Of a stretch of DNA of 64,000 nt, positions 12,080 to 24,678 are shown in pieces. This stretch comes from Heterodera schachtii. Its lineage: Eukaryota; Nematoda; Chromadorea; Rhabditida; Heteroderidae. The translations under genes were made by a program, and so were the position numbers. The first letter of the stretch is position 1; each line of letters begins with the position of its first letter. Below the pieces are notes generated by a model. The model did no database searches. It had not been told where the DNA came from and was given only the letters and a program-made list of their open reading frames with translations. The stretch lies in NCBI GenBank assembly GCA_023374025.1, contig SIJG01000135.1, positions 34,477 through 98,476 on the forward strand, written 5' to 3'.

Positions 12080-14315
12080 CTAATTGACCAAATTCTTGCA
12101 CCTTTTTCTGTGGCTGACCAAATTTCGTGCGGCCTTAAATGTACGGCCACAAGCATCGCACTGTTTTAAAATGGTAATTAAATCAAACAAATTTAATTTA
12201 ATTACTCACCTCATATGACTTCTCCTTGTGGACATGGCGATGACTCCATAGACCCGATGCCTGTGTAAATCTCTTTCCACAAACATCGCACTGTAATAAA
12301 TAAGTATCTGATTTAAATGGACAAAATCATTTTAGGCGAAATTTTGCTCATTAAAAATTTTTTCGCAGAATTTTTTAAATTTTTTCCAAAATTTTTTGCT
12401 TTTAAGGACGTATTTTCCAAAACCTTTCCATCTTTAATGGCGTATTTTTCTGGAAATCCATTTAAATCCGATCCATTGTAATAATTTCTGTAATTCACCA
12501 AAAAAATTTTCTTCCCCGTGTGGACATGGCGATGCTGACATAGACCTGATGCCTGCGCAAATCTCTTTCCACAAACATCGCACTGTTATTAAAATAATAA
12601 TAAAAAATTTTAAAATACAATTAATATATGTAAAATTAAATTTGTAAATGGCACTATTATTACATAAAATAAAATAAATATATCCAATTTAGTTTTATTT
12701 TGCATTTTTACCTTAAAAGGACGTTTGCCCGAGTGAGTGCGCATATGCTCTCTCAAATTGAATGCCGAGACAAAAGCTTTTCCACATTGTGCGCAACAGA
12801 AATTCTGCTTCTTCTTCTTCTAGTAAAGAAAATAAATTTTTTTTTAGTTTGCTGGAAGAAATTTAAATTTGAAAAATGGATTTTCATAGACGTAAAGATT
12901 CGAAAGGTACCATATGTTTTTACTGAATTAGAGCCCCCCCCCCCCGCCCACGGGTATTTAAGTTTTTCATTTACCAAATAATTCTTCTCCGTTTTCTTGC
13001 AAATTCCTTCTCTCCTCTCCTTCTCTTCCTCATTGTCTTCCATTTCTTCTCTTCCCTCCTCTTCCTCATTCTCCTCCTCCATTTTTCCTCTTCCTTCCTC
13101 CTCATCCTCAGTGTCTTCCATTTCTTCTCTTCCCTCCTCTTCCTCATTCTCCTCCTCCATTTCTCCTCTTCCTTCCTCCTCTTCCTCATTGTCTTCCATT
13201 CCTCCTCCTCCCTCTTCTTCTCCATTATTTTCCTCCGCTAATTCTTTTTCTCTTCCCTTCACTTCCTTATTCTCTTCCATTTCTCCTCTTTTCTCTTTTC
13301 CACCATTAACTTTTAAAAGAATGAAGAGAAGACAAGCGCCGATGACCATTCCAATTACAAAAGGCATTAACTCGCTAATAATCGCCTGTAAAAATTGTTG
13401 TTTTCAAATTATTATTAAAAAAAATTTGCTTACAATTAATTTTAGAAATTTTAAAGCGTAAAATTCTTATAATTTTGCAAAAATAATTTTTTTTTTTCTT
13501 TAAAAAGAAACATTGCGTGTTAAGAAAATAAAAATGTTGCAAAATATGGCCAAATTTTTCTGAGTTGTTTTACCATTTCCTGACATTTTTGAGGTAAGAA
13601 TTCCGATTTATGAAAAAATTTTGTACGTCGGAATTTCCATGCCTCGGAATGCCATCCATCCCAGCAGTTACATACTTTATTTAGTTGTTAATGGGATTTA
13701 TTTTTTGTGAAAAGAATGCTCATTTTTGCAATAAAACCAAATCAAAATTATATATACTGTACCAACAAAACACATACTGTACCTCAATTTGCCGGCAATT
13801 CCCATTCACTTTGAGTTTGTTTTCGATAATCTGAAACTTAAAATTAATATACATAAATCTTTTGTTGTGAAAATATATTTAAAAAAAATTTGAAACTAAC
13901 ATTTTGGTCCAATTTGCCGATTGCCAATTGGAATTTGTCCATTTTATCAGTCATTAACTGAAATAATTTTAGACTTATGCAGGGAAATTTAATTAATTTA
14001 GAAGAAAAATTAATAAAAATTCAAAAATTTCAATTAAATAAATAAAATTGAAAACCAACCAAACAAAGCAAGCCAAACGAAAATACAAGCACCAACAAAA
14101 CCGTCAACACAATTTTGAGCCAAAGTGATGAAACTTTTTCCCGCACATTTCCATTTTGTTGGCCAATATCACCAGCGATTTTGGCTGGCCATACTTTAAT
14201 TGGTTAATTAATTAATTAATTATACAACAACAATCAACAGATGCATTTTATTACTTGTGTCGTTGTAAGATTCATGGAAATCAAAGTTGTCGTCGGCATT
14301 GTTTAAAGAAGGCAT
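12080..14315 (-). CDS. Membrane-anchored four-finger zinc-finger protein (D2)
   Basis: Nine exons, all in phase: 14315-14255, 14193-14060, 13957-13901, 13830-13783, 13385-12975, 12819-12712, 12582-12499, 12290-12210, 12160-12080 (TAG), giving 354 residues. Order: a polar start (MPSLNNADDNFDFHESYNDT), a hydrophobic segment at about 48-65 (IVLTVLLVLVFSFGLLCL), a short coiled-coil-like part, a second hydrophobic segment at about 108-125 (PFVIGMVIGACLLFILLKV), and a Glu-rich repeat at 130-220. Zinc fingers lie at about 245, 274, 302 and 329; three are C2H2 and the last ends H-x3-C (C2HC). C2H2 fingers normally bind nucleic acid, so a membrane anchor with an acidic spacer is unusual. Release from the membrane is a guess. 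A truncated copy lies at 2486-3292. Exact donors of the small exons 3 and 4 are the least certain part. Confidence 0.75.
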
Positions 14316-14369
14316 TTGAATTGAATTTAAAGAAACTTAAATAAAATTAAATTGTTAAATATTTAATTA

Positions 14370-15555
14370 AATTTAAAAACTTTAACCCGTCCCAAAAGTA
14401 ATAGAAAGTCACACATTTAAATTTTTATATGTAAAAAAACAAAATATTTATTGTTAAAATGAAAAATATGTATATGTATATTTTATTCATTTTATTTGGG
14501 TCATTTTGCTTTTTTTTTATCCTCCGCCGTCCGGCAATAATTTGACCCAATCGCACTTTTCGCAGATGAACTGTGGAACTGTGCCTTTCATTCATTACGG
14601 AAAATGAGCTGCTGTACCAAAAAAGATTTGCATGTGTGGCTCAGTGGTTTTTGTAAGATATTAAAGGGAAAAAGGGTGGGGGTTCGAGTTCGCTCCACGA
14701 CATTAAAATTTTAATTTTTTAATGGAAAACATTAAAAAAATGACAATTTTTGAAAATTATTTTTGATGCTTTTACCAATCAAATTGAATAACTTTGGTAT
14801 CATTTGAAAGCTCCTGGAAAGAATAAGCCTTTCTCACGCTTCCGAAAAAATTATGAGCCTTTAAAAATTTGTTTTTGGAAAAATTTTGAGTGAAACTTAT
14901 TTTTGCAAAAATCTTCTATATTATTCAAAATAGAAATTTTTTCTCTAACGATATGCAAAATTTTAAGCGGATTTAACATAGAACAAAAAAATAAAATAAA
15001 TAAATATAAAGAAAAGAAAAAAATCAGTTTTTCTCAATTAACAGAGAGAGAGAGATGAAGAAATAGCACGCCAATAGATGTATTTTTCGGGTGCACCTCA
15101 AAATTTCGCCGCCCGAAATTTCAAAGAGACATAATTTTGAAGACGAAATTTTTTAAAAATTTTTAGAAATTTAAGAAAAAAAAAGTCTTAGAAAATAATT
15201 CCCCTCCCCCGAAATGAAAAATTGTTCCAAGAAAAAATTGCAAATTTTTTTAAAATTTTAATTAATCTTAATAAAAAATATTAACATTTAAAAAAAAAAT
15301 TTTGCGGCGTGCTTAGCAGGATAAGAAGACCCCCATTTTAAAATGAACCTTATGCTGTCGCTGAAAGGTCACTAATAACAATTATTATTAATGAGGGGGC
15401 AAAAAATAATTCACGGCAAAACGATGACCCAACAAAATGGAAAAGAACAGAAACATTTTTTGAATTTTTTTTAACAAAAAGCTGACACAGAAAAAAAAGA
15501 GAAAGAAGGATAAAAGAGAAATGAGAGAAAACGGAATTTAATTTCGGCGGTTCGG
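14370..15555. repeat. Dispersed segment shared with 47262-48090
   Basis: Starts near AACTTTAACCCGTCCC and ends near AATTTCGGCGG; the same order of blocks is found at 47262-48090. The middle differs in length. The 15345-15555 block is also present inverted at 22800-23035. No gene is supported in 14316-15714; the block contains the tRNA-like unit below. Confidence 0.75.
14633..14702 (+). repeat. tRNA-like SINE head or tRNA pseudogene (copy 1)
   Basis: The A-box fit TGGCTCAGTGG and the B-box-like GGTTCGAGTTC have tRNA spacing. The ends TGTGTGG and CCACGACA pair as a 7-bp acceptor stem with one bulge. The anticodon arm is degenerate, so it is not a working tRNA. A near-identical copy is at 47481-47549, which suggests a SINE-like or co-duplicated unit. 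Confidence 0.65.
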
Positions 15556-15714
15556 AGGGTCTAAATTCTCTTATCCTACTTATCCGGAATTTTCAAAAGT
15601 ATGGGTTCCCGTTAACTGCAAAATAATCAAAAAATTTTATTTAACAAAGAAAAAATAATTATGGTATTCCAATTAAGAATTCAAAAAAGAATTGATCATT
15701 TCTCAAATATTCAT

Positions 15715-17253
15715 TCATTCTTTCTGCTCATCACTGCTTGGCCCCGCGGGACTCGAGAACACTTTTTCGTTGCTTTTATCCGTTTCAGACAATGGCCTAA
15801 ATTAAATGCAATTAATTCGGTGAAAATTAAAATTTAGCAATGGCAAATGCCATTGATTCACTGGGACTTATTACACTTACCCAATGCAATTTTGGAAGGC
15901 ACACAAATCAAAAAAGACATTGTTCAAATTGGCATCCAAATTTTCTTCAAATTTCCACCGAACCACCACCGCCTCCGCCGTCCCCCCAATTTGGCATCGC
16001 TTCAGCAGCCAATCATTAAAGGAGTCATAACCACCATGTTCATTAAGTTTAAGCGCCATCAATGTCAGCTGCTCATTGGTCCGTTCATTCGTCAATTCAA
16101 ATGGCACAATTGGCATTGACATATGAGTATTGGTAAAGTGAACGGCATAACTGACAGAAGTGCGGGCACGGACAAAAATCTAAACAAAAACCAAAATATA
16201 CATTATTAAAAAAATTATGAAATTGTGGCGGCGACCTCCTTGAAATTGTTGATCCAGTCAAAGTCGTCATATCCCTTAAAATCGCCCCAAAACAATTGCT
16301 TCGATTGGCCATCTTTTTTCGGTGTGTGCAACCATTTGGACAGCACTTGGCCAGCAGAATTTGCATTTGACTCATCAAAATCATCGCCATCACTCAGCAG
16401 CAGAAGACCGGGCAAAAGACGATGGGAATGGATGCAATTCAACTGATTGAGATCAGAGAGAATTGTCGGCGAAATCAAACGACGCAAATTGTCCAAATGA
16501 TCGCCATTAAGAAGGCCCAAACGGCGAATGTTTGGCGCAAAAATGGGCCAAATTTCGCGGACAAAAACATGCCAAACTGGCTGGACGTCGTCGCCGTTGT
16601 ATCCATATCCATACAGTGCCAAATCCAAATTGGTGCCAATTCTGTCCCAAATGTGCTTGTTGGAACGGAGAAAATTAATCATGGCATAGTCAATGTAACT
16701 GCAAAAAAATGAATTGCTTTTTTTTAATGAAATATGCTTTTTGGCAACTCAATTCGAAGTTTCTTAAAGCGCATTTTGTTGGGCAACGGACGGTCCGGCG
16801 GTGGAAATCTGTGATCTTCGAAAGCTGTCCAATTAGCATGTCTCGGATTTGGTCTGTGGTCCTTGCGAATAATGATTGGTCGCCAAATTGTCAATTCCGT
16901 TTTGCCATCAAAATGCGTGTCCACCAAACAATCAAAACGTGGCGAAAGCAGTGCCATTTTGAGGCCGAGTTCAGGACGATCAAAATGAGGGAAAATGTCC
17001 ATCCACACATCGTTACAAATCCAGCTGAAATTCGTAAAAAATATACTTAAATGAGAAAACGGCGGATTTTTTTACAGTTTAATGGGACAAATAAAAACAA
17101 AAAATTAATTAATTAATAGGGGGGTGGGCTATAAGTAAAAATAAAGCATAAGCCCATCGTGGTTTTTCTTCGGGCACATTAAACTGCAAAAGTGCCGAAA
17201 AATCTTTCATTAAACAATTTTTCTCACATTTTTCTTAAACGCCGTCGTTTCAT
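15715..17253 (-). CDS. F-box-like family B gene (B1)
   Basis: Five exons: 17253-17228, 17024-16749, 16698-16236, 16179-15881, 15796-15715 (TGA). They sum to 382 codons without a frame break. Exon 1 gives MKRRRLRK. Exon 2 gives the F-box-like segment (DVWMDIFPHFDRPELGLK, then ALLSPRFDCLVDTHFDGK). Exon 3 begins YIDYAMINFLRSN and contains GQVLSKWLHTPKKDGQSKQL. Exon 4 carries PFELTNERTNEQLTL. Exon layout and phases are shared with genes at 18042 and 24679 and with family A, so both families descend from one F-box-like ancestor. A ubiquitin-ligase adaptor role is inferred from the domain only. Confidence 0.82.
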
Positions 17254-18041
17254 TGCGCGGCATTTAGCAGCAGCACTTTTTTGTCGTAAGTTGTGATTGC
17301 AAAAAATATCAAAATACTGATAAACAAATTAAAGTGACAAAATTATCAATAAAAAAAAGTTTAAAAATATTTTCCTAAATGCAATAGATTTGTACATATG
17401 CAGGTAATTATATTTATGGATATTGACGTTTTTTCGTTCATTTCTCAACAAAATAAATCGGGGCAGAAAAAATATTTAAATAAATAACAAATCGCAGCCA
17501 AAAGTCAGCAGCTACTTGGAAAATGAACACAAAAGAAAGTTGAAAAAAGCAGATACAACGAAAAGGCAGCAAATTTATTTGGAATGGAAAGGCAAATGAT
17601 GGCCAACAAATGAAACAAATTGGCCATTCCGTGCATTTAAATCAATTTTGGCCAATTATTATAAAATAGGGATGAATGCAAAAAACATGGATATATATAA
17701 AATCGCTAAACTGGCCATATGGTGCTATGGTGCAGAAAAATCACGTGAACATAAAAATGGACATAAATTTTGTAAATTGAGGGGTAAATTTCAAAATTTT
17801 TTCTTCAAACGCTAAATGCAGGGATAAATAGCGAAATATGAATGTATGGAAAACAAAATTGGGAAGATTGGCGCGACAAAAATAAATGGACGCATAAATT
17901 CTCTTATCGTTTGGCGCTCTATCGTTAACTGCTAAATATTAGTCCAAATTTTTCATTTAATAAAGAGGAAAATACAAGCATAAGCCTATTTCAATTAATA
18001 TATAATTCAAAAAAGGATCGATTATTTCTCAAATAATTCAT
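17254..18041. other. Intergenic, no gene seen
   Basis: AT-rich, with no convincing coding frame. From about 17670 (TAGGGATGAATGC) to 17880 there are ATGGACATAAA units like those inside the element at 10366-11009, so a degraded relative is likely; matching ends and a target duplication were not found. Confidence 0.5.
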
Positions 18042-19396
18042 TCATTCATTCCGCTGATCACTGCTTGGCCACGCGCGACTCGAACATCCTTTTACGTCAC
18101 TTTTATTTGGTCGAGACAATGGCCTAAATTAAAAAATTAAAAGCAATTTAATTAGATGAAAAAGAATTTAGCAATGCCAAATCCATTGGCTCACTGCTTA
18201 CACTGACTGACTTACCCAATGCAGTTTTTGAAGCGTTCAAATAAAAAAAACACATTATTCAAAGTATTCGTCGAATTTCCATCTTTTTTCTCCCCAACAA
18301 TCGGAAATCTTTGCATTATCCACCAACGTAAAGAGCCGGTATCCGATTTTGTCTCCAATGTCAGCTTTTCCTTGGTCCGTTCATTCACCAATTCAAATGG
18401 CACAATTGGCGTTGACACGTGAAAAGTAAAGTTGACAGTGTAACTGACGGAAGTGAGGGCACGGACAAAAAGCTAAACAAATTCAAAATGTCAAAAACCC
18501 AAAAAAAAATTAAGAAAATGTGACGATGACCTGCTTGAAATTGTTGACCCATTCAACGTTTGTGGATGCCCTCAATTCATAGCAAGACAATCGCTTCTTC
18601 GACGGATGACCATCTTTTCTCGGGGTGTGCAACCATTTGGCCAATGCTTGGCCGGCAGAAATTGCGGCATTTGGCTCATCAAAATCATTTCCATCAATTA
18701 CACCGGGGAACAGAGTGCCGGAATTGATTGAATTGATGTTGAGATCGGAGAGAATTGTTGGCGAAATGAGACGCAGCAAATTGCCCAAATGATCACCATC
18801 GGTAAAGCACAAATGGCGAATGCTTGTCGTAAAAATGGGCCAAATTTGACGGACAAAAACATCCCAATTTGGCTGGGCATTTGCAATTGACAAATCCAAA
18901 TTGGTGCCCATTCTGTCCCAAATGTGCTTGTTGGAATGGAGAAATTCGATGACGAAATTGTCAATGTACCTGAAGAGGAAACAAAATCAAAAGCATTGGA
19001 TACACGATATGTAGTGAATTAAACAGTACTTAATTCGAAGGTAATAAAAGCGAATTTTGTTGTGCAGCGGCCGTTTCGGCAATGGAAATTTCACTAAAAT
19101 GCCACCGACGCACACAGACAATTTCGGTGTTGGCTCAATGTCGTCGTCATTGTCATTGTCAATTATCATCCATTTCCAAATTGTCAATTCTGTTTTGCCA
19201 TCAAAATGTTTGTCCACTAAACAATCAAAACGTGGCGAAATCAATGCCAATTTGTGGCCGAGTTGAGGACGACCAAAAAACGGAAGAATGTCCATCCAAA
19301 CATCGGTGCAAATCCAGCTAAATGTTGTTTAAAAGGGTAATTTAAATTTTTAAATTGGGTAAAAATCCCTTACATTTTCCTTAAACGTCTATTCAT
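18042..19396 (-). CDS. F-box-like family B gene (B2)
   Basis: Exons 19396-19374, 19317-19030, 18969-18531, 18472-18216, 18123-18042 (TGA) give 363 codons in frame. The protein starts MNRRLRK and continues with the F-box-like CTDVWMDILPFFGRPQLGHK. It then has YIDNFVIEFLHSN, the conserved AGQALAKWLHTPRKDG and the C-terminal PFELVNERTKEKLTL. Its start faces that of the family A gene at 19938 across 541 bases. It is the cleanest family B member in the window. A SKP1-binding adaptor role is inferred. Confidence 0.85.
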
Positions 19397-19937
19397 TTTG
19401 CGGCAATTAGGTCAAGCACACACTTATAATTAATTAGTTAGTCGTAAATTATGTTTACGAAAAATTATGACATTAATAAATGTTAATTTTCTTTGCCTTT
19501 TATTTATATGGCTTTTTCTCAAAATTGTCACTCTCTTTTTATAAGTTTTTCGATTCGGTGCGCTACGCTTTTATTTTAGTATAAAATGCCTTGTTTCGCT
19601 TCCTCCTCCTCATCATTCCATTCCATTCATTCATTACTGGTCCATGCAAATGCTTTTCATTCTTTGCTTTTGAACTCCTCCATTCTGCTTCTAAATTCCA
19701 ATCGCTCTTTGTTTGATTTGAATGGACTAAAATTGGTTTTTTGTTTCACACACAAAGCAGACGAAATTGACTAATTCAATGATTTTTCCCGCATTCCGGG
19801 ATTTCTTTTTCAACCATTTTTGGATTTTAAGTTAAAATTTTAAAGTATTTTTCTTTTTAATAATTGCTTTTATCTTTTCAAGTATTCCAATTAATCCATT
19901 AATCTCTCTTCTAAGTCGCTCAATTGGCATCCACAAA
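19397..19937. promoter_or_regulatory. Shared divergent promoter of B2 and A1
   Basis: 541 bases lie between the two start codons. The B-side 200 bases (to about 19600), including TTTTTATAAG and TAGTATAAAATGCC TATA-like boxes and GATTCGGTGCGCTACGC, are repeated almost unchanged at 62590-62800 in front of the divergent family A gene at 63144. Conservation after the linked B gene was lost suggests a functional promoter; this is an inference. Confidence 0.6.
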
Positions 19938-22246
19938 ATGTCGGACAATCCAAACGAAGCGGAGAAGCAAATGAAAAAAGAAATGTAATAATACAGCTTT
20001 TAAAAAATGGCTTTTCCTTATTTCAAAAACAATTCCATCCGCTTTTCAGCTTCATCTCTGGCGACGCATGGCTTTGTGTGTTCGACCTGTTGCCCCCTCG
20101 TCTGCTTGGCCTCAAAATTGCGTTGATCAGTGACCGATTTGACGCACGGGTGGACGAACATTTCAAGTCTCGACGCCGCGCGTTGGGCTTCATCCGAATT
20201 TGGCACAAAATTGGCGAGGATGGCAAAATGGAGACGCAAATTGTCAATGCACGTGGTCAACCGTTGCCAATGCCGACCGTACCGGTGCCCAACAAAGTGG
20301 TCGCCTTCAACGGCATCGTCATCAAGTAGAGTTGACGCTGGAAACTACCTTCACCATTTTCAGCAGGCGACAATTCGGAATAATGGGACTGAAAAGTCCG
20401 TTTGCCAACGACGAGACTCAGTTGTCCACAAAATAACATGGCAAGTTTAACGCTTCACAAACTTTTGAAGAAGCATTTTGCTTCTAGAAAAATTTATGAA
20501 GCGTTCAACTTTTGTCATGTTATTTTGTGGTCGTATGAACAGAGATATCATTAGAACAATCCGACTGAGTCCCAATGGCAATTTGACTTTTCATTCTCAG
20601 GGTTCATCAATTCGGCTAAAAATTGACGCTAATCCCTTAAAATGGAATCATCATTCTTTGCCCTCTTCATCTTGTTTCTCCCCCCTTTTTCAGCTACTTG
20701 GACCGCCGCGTGATGGAATTTCTCCAGCATTTTCGCCGTCTGTTCACCGCTTGTGGCACTTTGGCGATCAAAACAAATTGTGCTCGTCTCTTGGACTTCA
20801 TTCTGCGCAACATTCCGTCCACTGCTGGTGTCCATGCCAATTCGTCGTCCCCGTCTGTTGCTGCTGATGATGGCCCACCGTTGCTGATCAAATGGCTGTG
20901 TGCGCCGTCGCCTCGGTCCCGTGACGCTGGCATTCTGCCGCCAAAAATGCTCTCATTGTATGCCAACGATGAATGGACCGCAACGATAATCAACCAAATC
21001 AAAGCGGTGTGTGGCATTTTTATGGAGTCATTTCAACATTGGTTACAATTTGATTTGTGTGGTATGGCGAAAAAGCCTTTTGAATACGAGCCGTTTGAGT
21101 GTGGCACAAATTGGAACGACCAAATTCAACATTCTTTTGGCATAATCATTCGATAGCCCTTCGAAAATCAACAAAATTTTTCAAAATTTTGCAAGGCTAA
21201 TAAGGGACAACTAATGCTATTGAATAATGCCAAGAATATTGGATTTTGTCGTTGCACTCAACAAGTTATAAAGCATCAAAATGTGCCACACTCAAATGTC
21301 CCGCTACGAAAAATCCAACTGTTTTCTCGGCTCGACCAACCAACTTATTTGTTTGACTACATTTCGTCTTCCCTTTTTAGGCATTTCGCGATGCTTCTTC
21401 CCCAGCCAGTTTCATCTGTGCCATTCGCGATCCTCGCCAAGACGATCCCTCTTATTGCCTTTGCTACTGTAAGTGATCAAGCAGCAGCTTTACACTTTTT
21501 TATCAAATGAAAGCCAACCAAAAAATTCTCGAATTTCTTTTCTTTTGCCGGCGAATTATGATGTCAATGCAATGTTTCTGATGAGTCACCTGCTGCTGTT
21601 TATTTAGGGCCGTTTTGTGAGAAGTTGACAAATGAATTGGGCGAGCAATTGACGGTGGAACGGCGCCGCAACTGTACTGATTGCCTTCTGCTGGTCCGTT
21701 GCCCGATTTTGCGTGATTTGGACAGATGGGAAACATGGGAGTACGAAGCAGTTGGATGGTTTTTTGATGGGCCTCGTCGCCGTGTCAAATTCAACGACCA
21801 GCGCAACCGTATCATTGTGTGCATGCGCGATGGACGCTCTGTCGGCGATGGGTACAAAATTTCGAAAATTTTCAGAAAAAAATACAATTTTTTTCGATTT
21901 TAGTCTTCTTGACAACAACAACGACGACGCAGCAGCATCAGTTCCTGGTCCGAGTGTTCAGCAACAGCAGCAGACGGAGCAGCCGGCTTTGGAACCGACG
22001 GAGGAGCAGGATAACACCTTTCTTGACGACAACACAGCAGCAGTTCCCGTGGAGACTCGACAGCAACTTGAGGAGCAGTACAATTCGTTTATGCAATTAC
22101 TGACGGACGCGATGAACAATGGTGGTGCTGCTGCAGCTGCTGGTGATGGGAATCAGCAGGACGACGACGACGACGACAATGAGGAAGATGACGATAACGA
22201 CAGTGATGATGATGATAATGATGACGACATTAATGATGATGATTAG
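19938..22246 (+). CDS. F-box-like family A gene with acidic C-terminal tail (A1)
   Basis: Six exons: 19938-19984, 20050-20325, 20694-21006, 21381-21468, 21608-21851, 21904-22246 (TAG), 436 residues. The N-terminal F-box-like part reads SGDAWLCVFDLLPPRLLG, then IALISDRFDARVDEHFKSRR. It continues YLDRRVMEFLQHFRRLF, a shortened middle (exon 3 is 313 nt against 412-421 nt in relatives), and CEKLTNELGEQLTVERRR with LLLVRCPILRDLDRWETW. The last exon is not the usual short LLDETPGPSDQQ ending. It encodes about 114 residues with Gln runs and a terminal Asp/Glu-rich tail (QQDDDDDDNEEDDDNDS). Codon use is richer in G and C than in its neighbours. It is the most diverged member and probably an older, single-copy line. 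Confidence 0.82.
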
Positions 22247-24678
22247 TGATCGTAATGATGATATTGTGATAATGATGATTAGTGATTGATCATAAACATT
22301 CAATGAAACATTCTTGGTATTGATAGAAAGTTGGTTGGGAAGCAAACTTTTGCATTTTAGTTTTTTGGATGGTGTACAAAACAAAAATGGTCGAAACAAT
22401 ATTTTAGCCAATATATTTACAGAATTTCTACCAAAAATGTTCAAATTTTCAAGAAATTAGAGTTAAATTTTCAAAATTTCTTATGGGGATAACTTAATTT
22501 TATTCATTAAAATGATAACTAAATACTTTATAATGTTTTTTGAAGAAGGAAAATTTTATCAAGAAAAACAAAATGAAATTTTGGCGATCAATTTTTAGGA
22601 AAATTTTTTAAATTCTTAGGGGTGTATTTTCTGAAAAATTTTTAGCTCATTTCTTAGGGGTGTATTTTTGAAAACATATGAATTCTTAGTGAGTGTATTT
22701 TCTAAAAAAATTTTCGGTTCATTTCTTAGGGGTGTAGGCATTATTTCCGGTGGATGGGAAATAATGGACAAATCGGACATTTGAAGGAGAGATTTCAGGT
22801 GGCGATGGAATTTCAAAGAGATTTAACCGCCGAAATTAAAATTCTGTTTTCTCTCATTTCTCTTTTATCGTTCTTTCTCTTTTTTTTTCTGTGTCAGCTT
22901 TTTGCTAAAAAAAATTCAAAAAATGTTTCTGTTCTTTTCCATTTTGTTGGGTCATCGTTTTGCCGTGAATTATTTTTTGCCCCCTCATTAATATCAATTG
23001 TTATTAGTGACCTTTCAGCGACAGCATAAGGTTCATTTTCCCGGCCCAAGTGACCAGCAGAAATGAATGAATGAATTGTGGAGAAGTGACCGATCAACAT
23101 AATTTTTGATTGAAAAATGAATTTGTTGCTTTTTTATGTGCTCTTATAAATGCTTTTTTTTGTTATAATGATCAACATGGATTTTGTTTTTTTTAAATCA
23201 TTTCAATTCAGACACCCCAAAAATCAATGAGAAATAAGCCGAAAAATTTTGAATGTTCAGAGGTCATCAAAACTCTCTTACTCACTTCTCTTCACATATC
23301 ATTTAGGGTTTTTCTAAACTTCTTTAAATGAATAAAAAAAAATGATTAACACCGTCGAAAAATGCGGGCGCTACTTGCAAATTTGCCTTTTTAATGAAGA
23401 AAGGGGCTCAAAAATAGCATTTTTCGCCATTTTTGCATTTTTCGGTCATTTTTGGCAAATTTTCATAAGAAAAATGCAAAAAAAGCGAAAAATACACCCC
23501 TAAGGACCGACTTTTTGGAATTTTTTTAAAAATACACCCTTAAAAATCGAAAAAATTATAAATTTTTATAAGAACTTTTGTAAAAAAAATTATTTATATA
23601 AATAAAAATAATTTAGTTTAGCATATAACAAAAATTTATAAATTTGGAAATTCAATATTTTTGCAATTGTCTAAAAATGTTCCTTAGCCATTGATTGTTT
23701 TGGTGTTTTATAAGTCAATTCATAATTTATACACAATTTTTGGCACTTTTTTGAGGGTTAAAAGCCATTTTTGGCATTTTTTTAAGGCATATTTTAGTGC
23801 ATATTTGGGCATTTTTCGGGTTTTTAGAGCATATTTGGGGGATTTTAAGTGCATATTTTATGCGCATACCGTAAATCCGCTATTTGAATGCCCGGGCATT
23901 CTATTGTTCAACCCCTCCAAAAAGGGCATTTAATTGGAGGGGGCAAACCATTTTTCTAACCGGTTTTATAGTGCAGAGCATGAATATGAGTATTATTTTA
24001 CCTTTTACAAATTTTTGAATTTTTAAAAAATTTAGAAAATTTTCATTTTGGCCCTCGGGAATTTGGACTTGTATTTGAAAATTCGTAACTCATTTCAAAG
24101 TGGGTCAATTTAAGTACAATAAAGCTTTAAAATAGAGAAAAATAAGGAGAATTTTATGAATTTATTTTAAATTTCTATCATCAAAATGAAAAAAAAATTT
24201 TCCAGAAATTCTGGAAAAATTCGAATTTTCAGACAAAAAATCAGAACTCAGTTCTTAAAGGATGTTTTCGAAAATTAATATACAAAAAACCCGCAATTTT
24301 TGCTCTAAGCCCCAGAATCCCTGCGGATATACTCGATCCCTCCTGCTGGAGGGGGGCATTTATTGGAGATGGGCATTCTACCGGAGAGGGGCATTCAAAT
24401 AGCGGATTTACGGTATTTGGCATTTTTTAGTGCATACAACTTATAACCCTATTATAATGATCAACATGGGTTTTGTTTTTTTTAAATCATTTAAATTCGG
24501 ACACCCCAAAAATCACTGAGAAATAAAGCCCAAATTTCTACTAATTAAATTGCACAACAAAAAAAAAACAAGAATATAAATGTTTAGGTATATAATTGGA
24601 ACGAAAGAATTAACAAGGCATTTCTGATTGAGAGAAAATAAGCACAACAAATTGAGATTGATCATTTCTCAAATATAA
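22247..24678. other. Repeat field without genes
   Basis: Contains four spaced copies of TTCTTAGGGGTGTATTTT (22612-22735) and an inverted copy of the 15345-15555 block (22800-23035). A family A last-exon relic (GGCCCAAGTGACCAGCAGAA, 23044-23070) follows. An 80-bp direct repeat lies at 23163-23242 and 24450-24530. Two more AAAAATACACCC motifs lie at 23493 and 23533. No coding frame is supported. Confidence 0.6.
23869..24413. mobile_element. TIR element with TA target site
   Basis: Inverted ends CCGTAAATCCGCTATTTGAA / TTCAAATAGCGGATTTACGG lie between TA dinucleotides at 23867-23868 and 24414-24415. This is the insertion signature of Tc1/mariner-type elements. The element is 545 bp and non-coding. 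Short relatives ending TACCGTA or TACGGTA occur at 1331, 40561, 41750 and 49355. Confidence 0.7.

Larger units (their letters stand above)
8347..13386. repeat. Right arm of large inverted duplication
   Basis: Reverse-complement partner of 2484-5806. The extra length comes from elements at 8388-8579, 8585-9173 and 10366-11009 and from duplicated zinc-finger exons at 12080-12290. For all three insertions the left arm supplies the empty site: the intron near 5770-5806 and the segment near 4540-4560. Confidence 0.85.
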
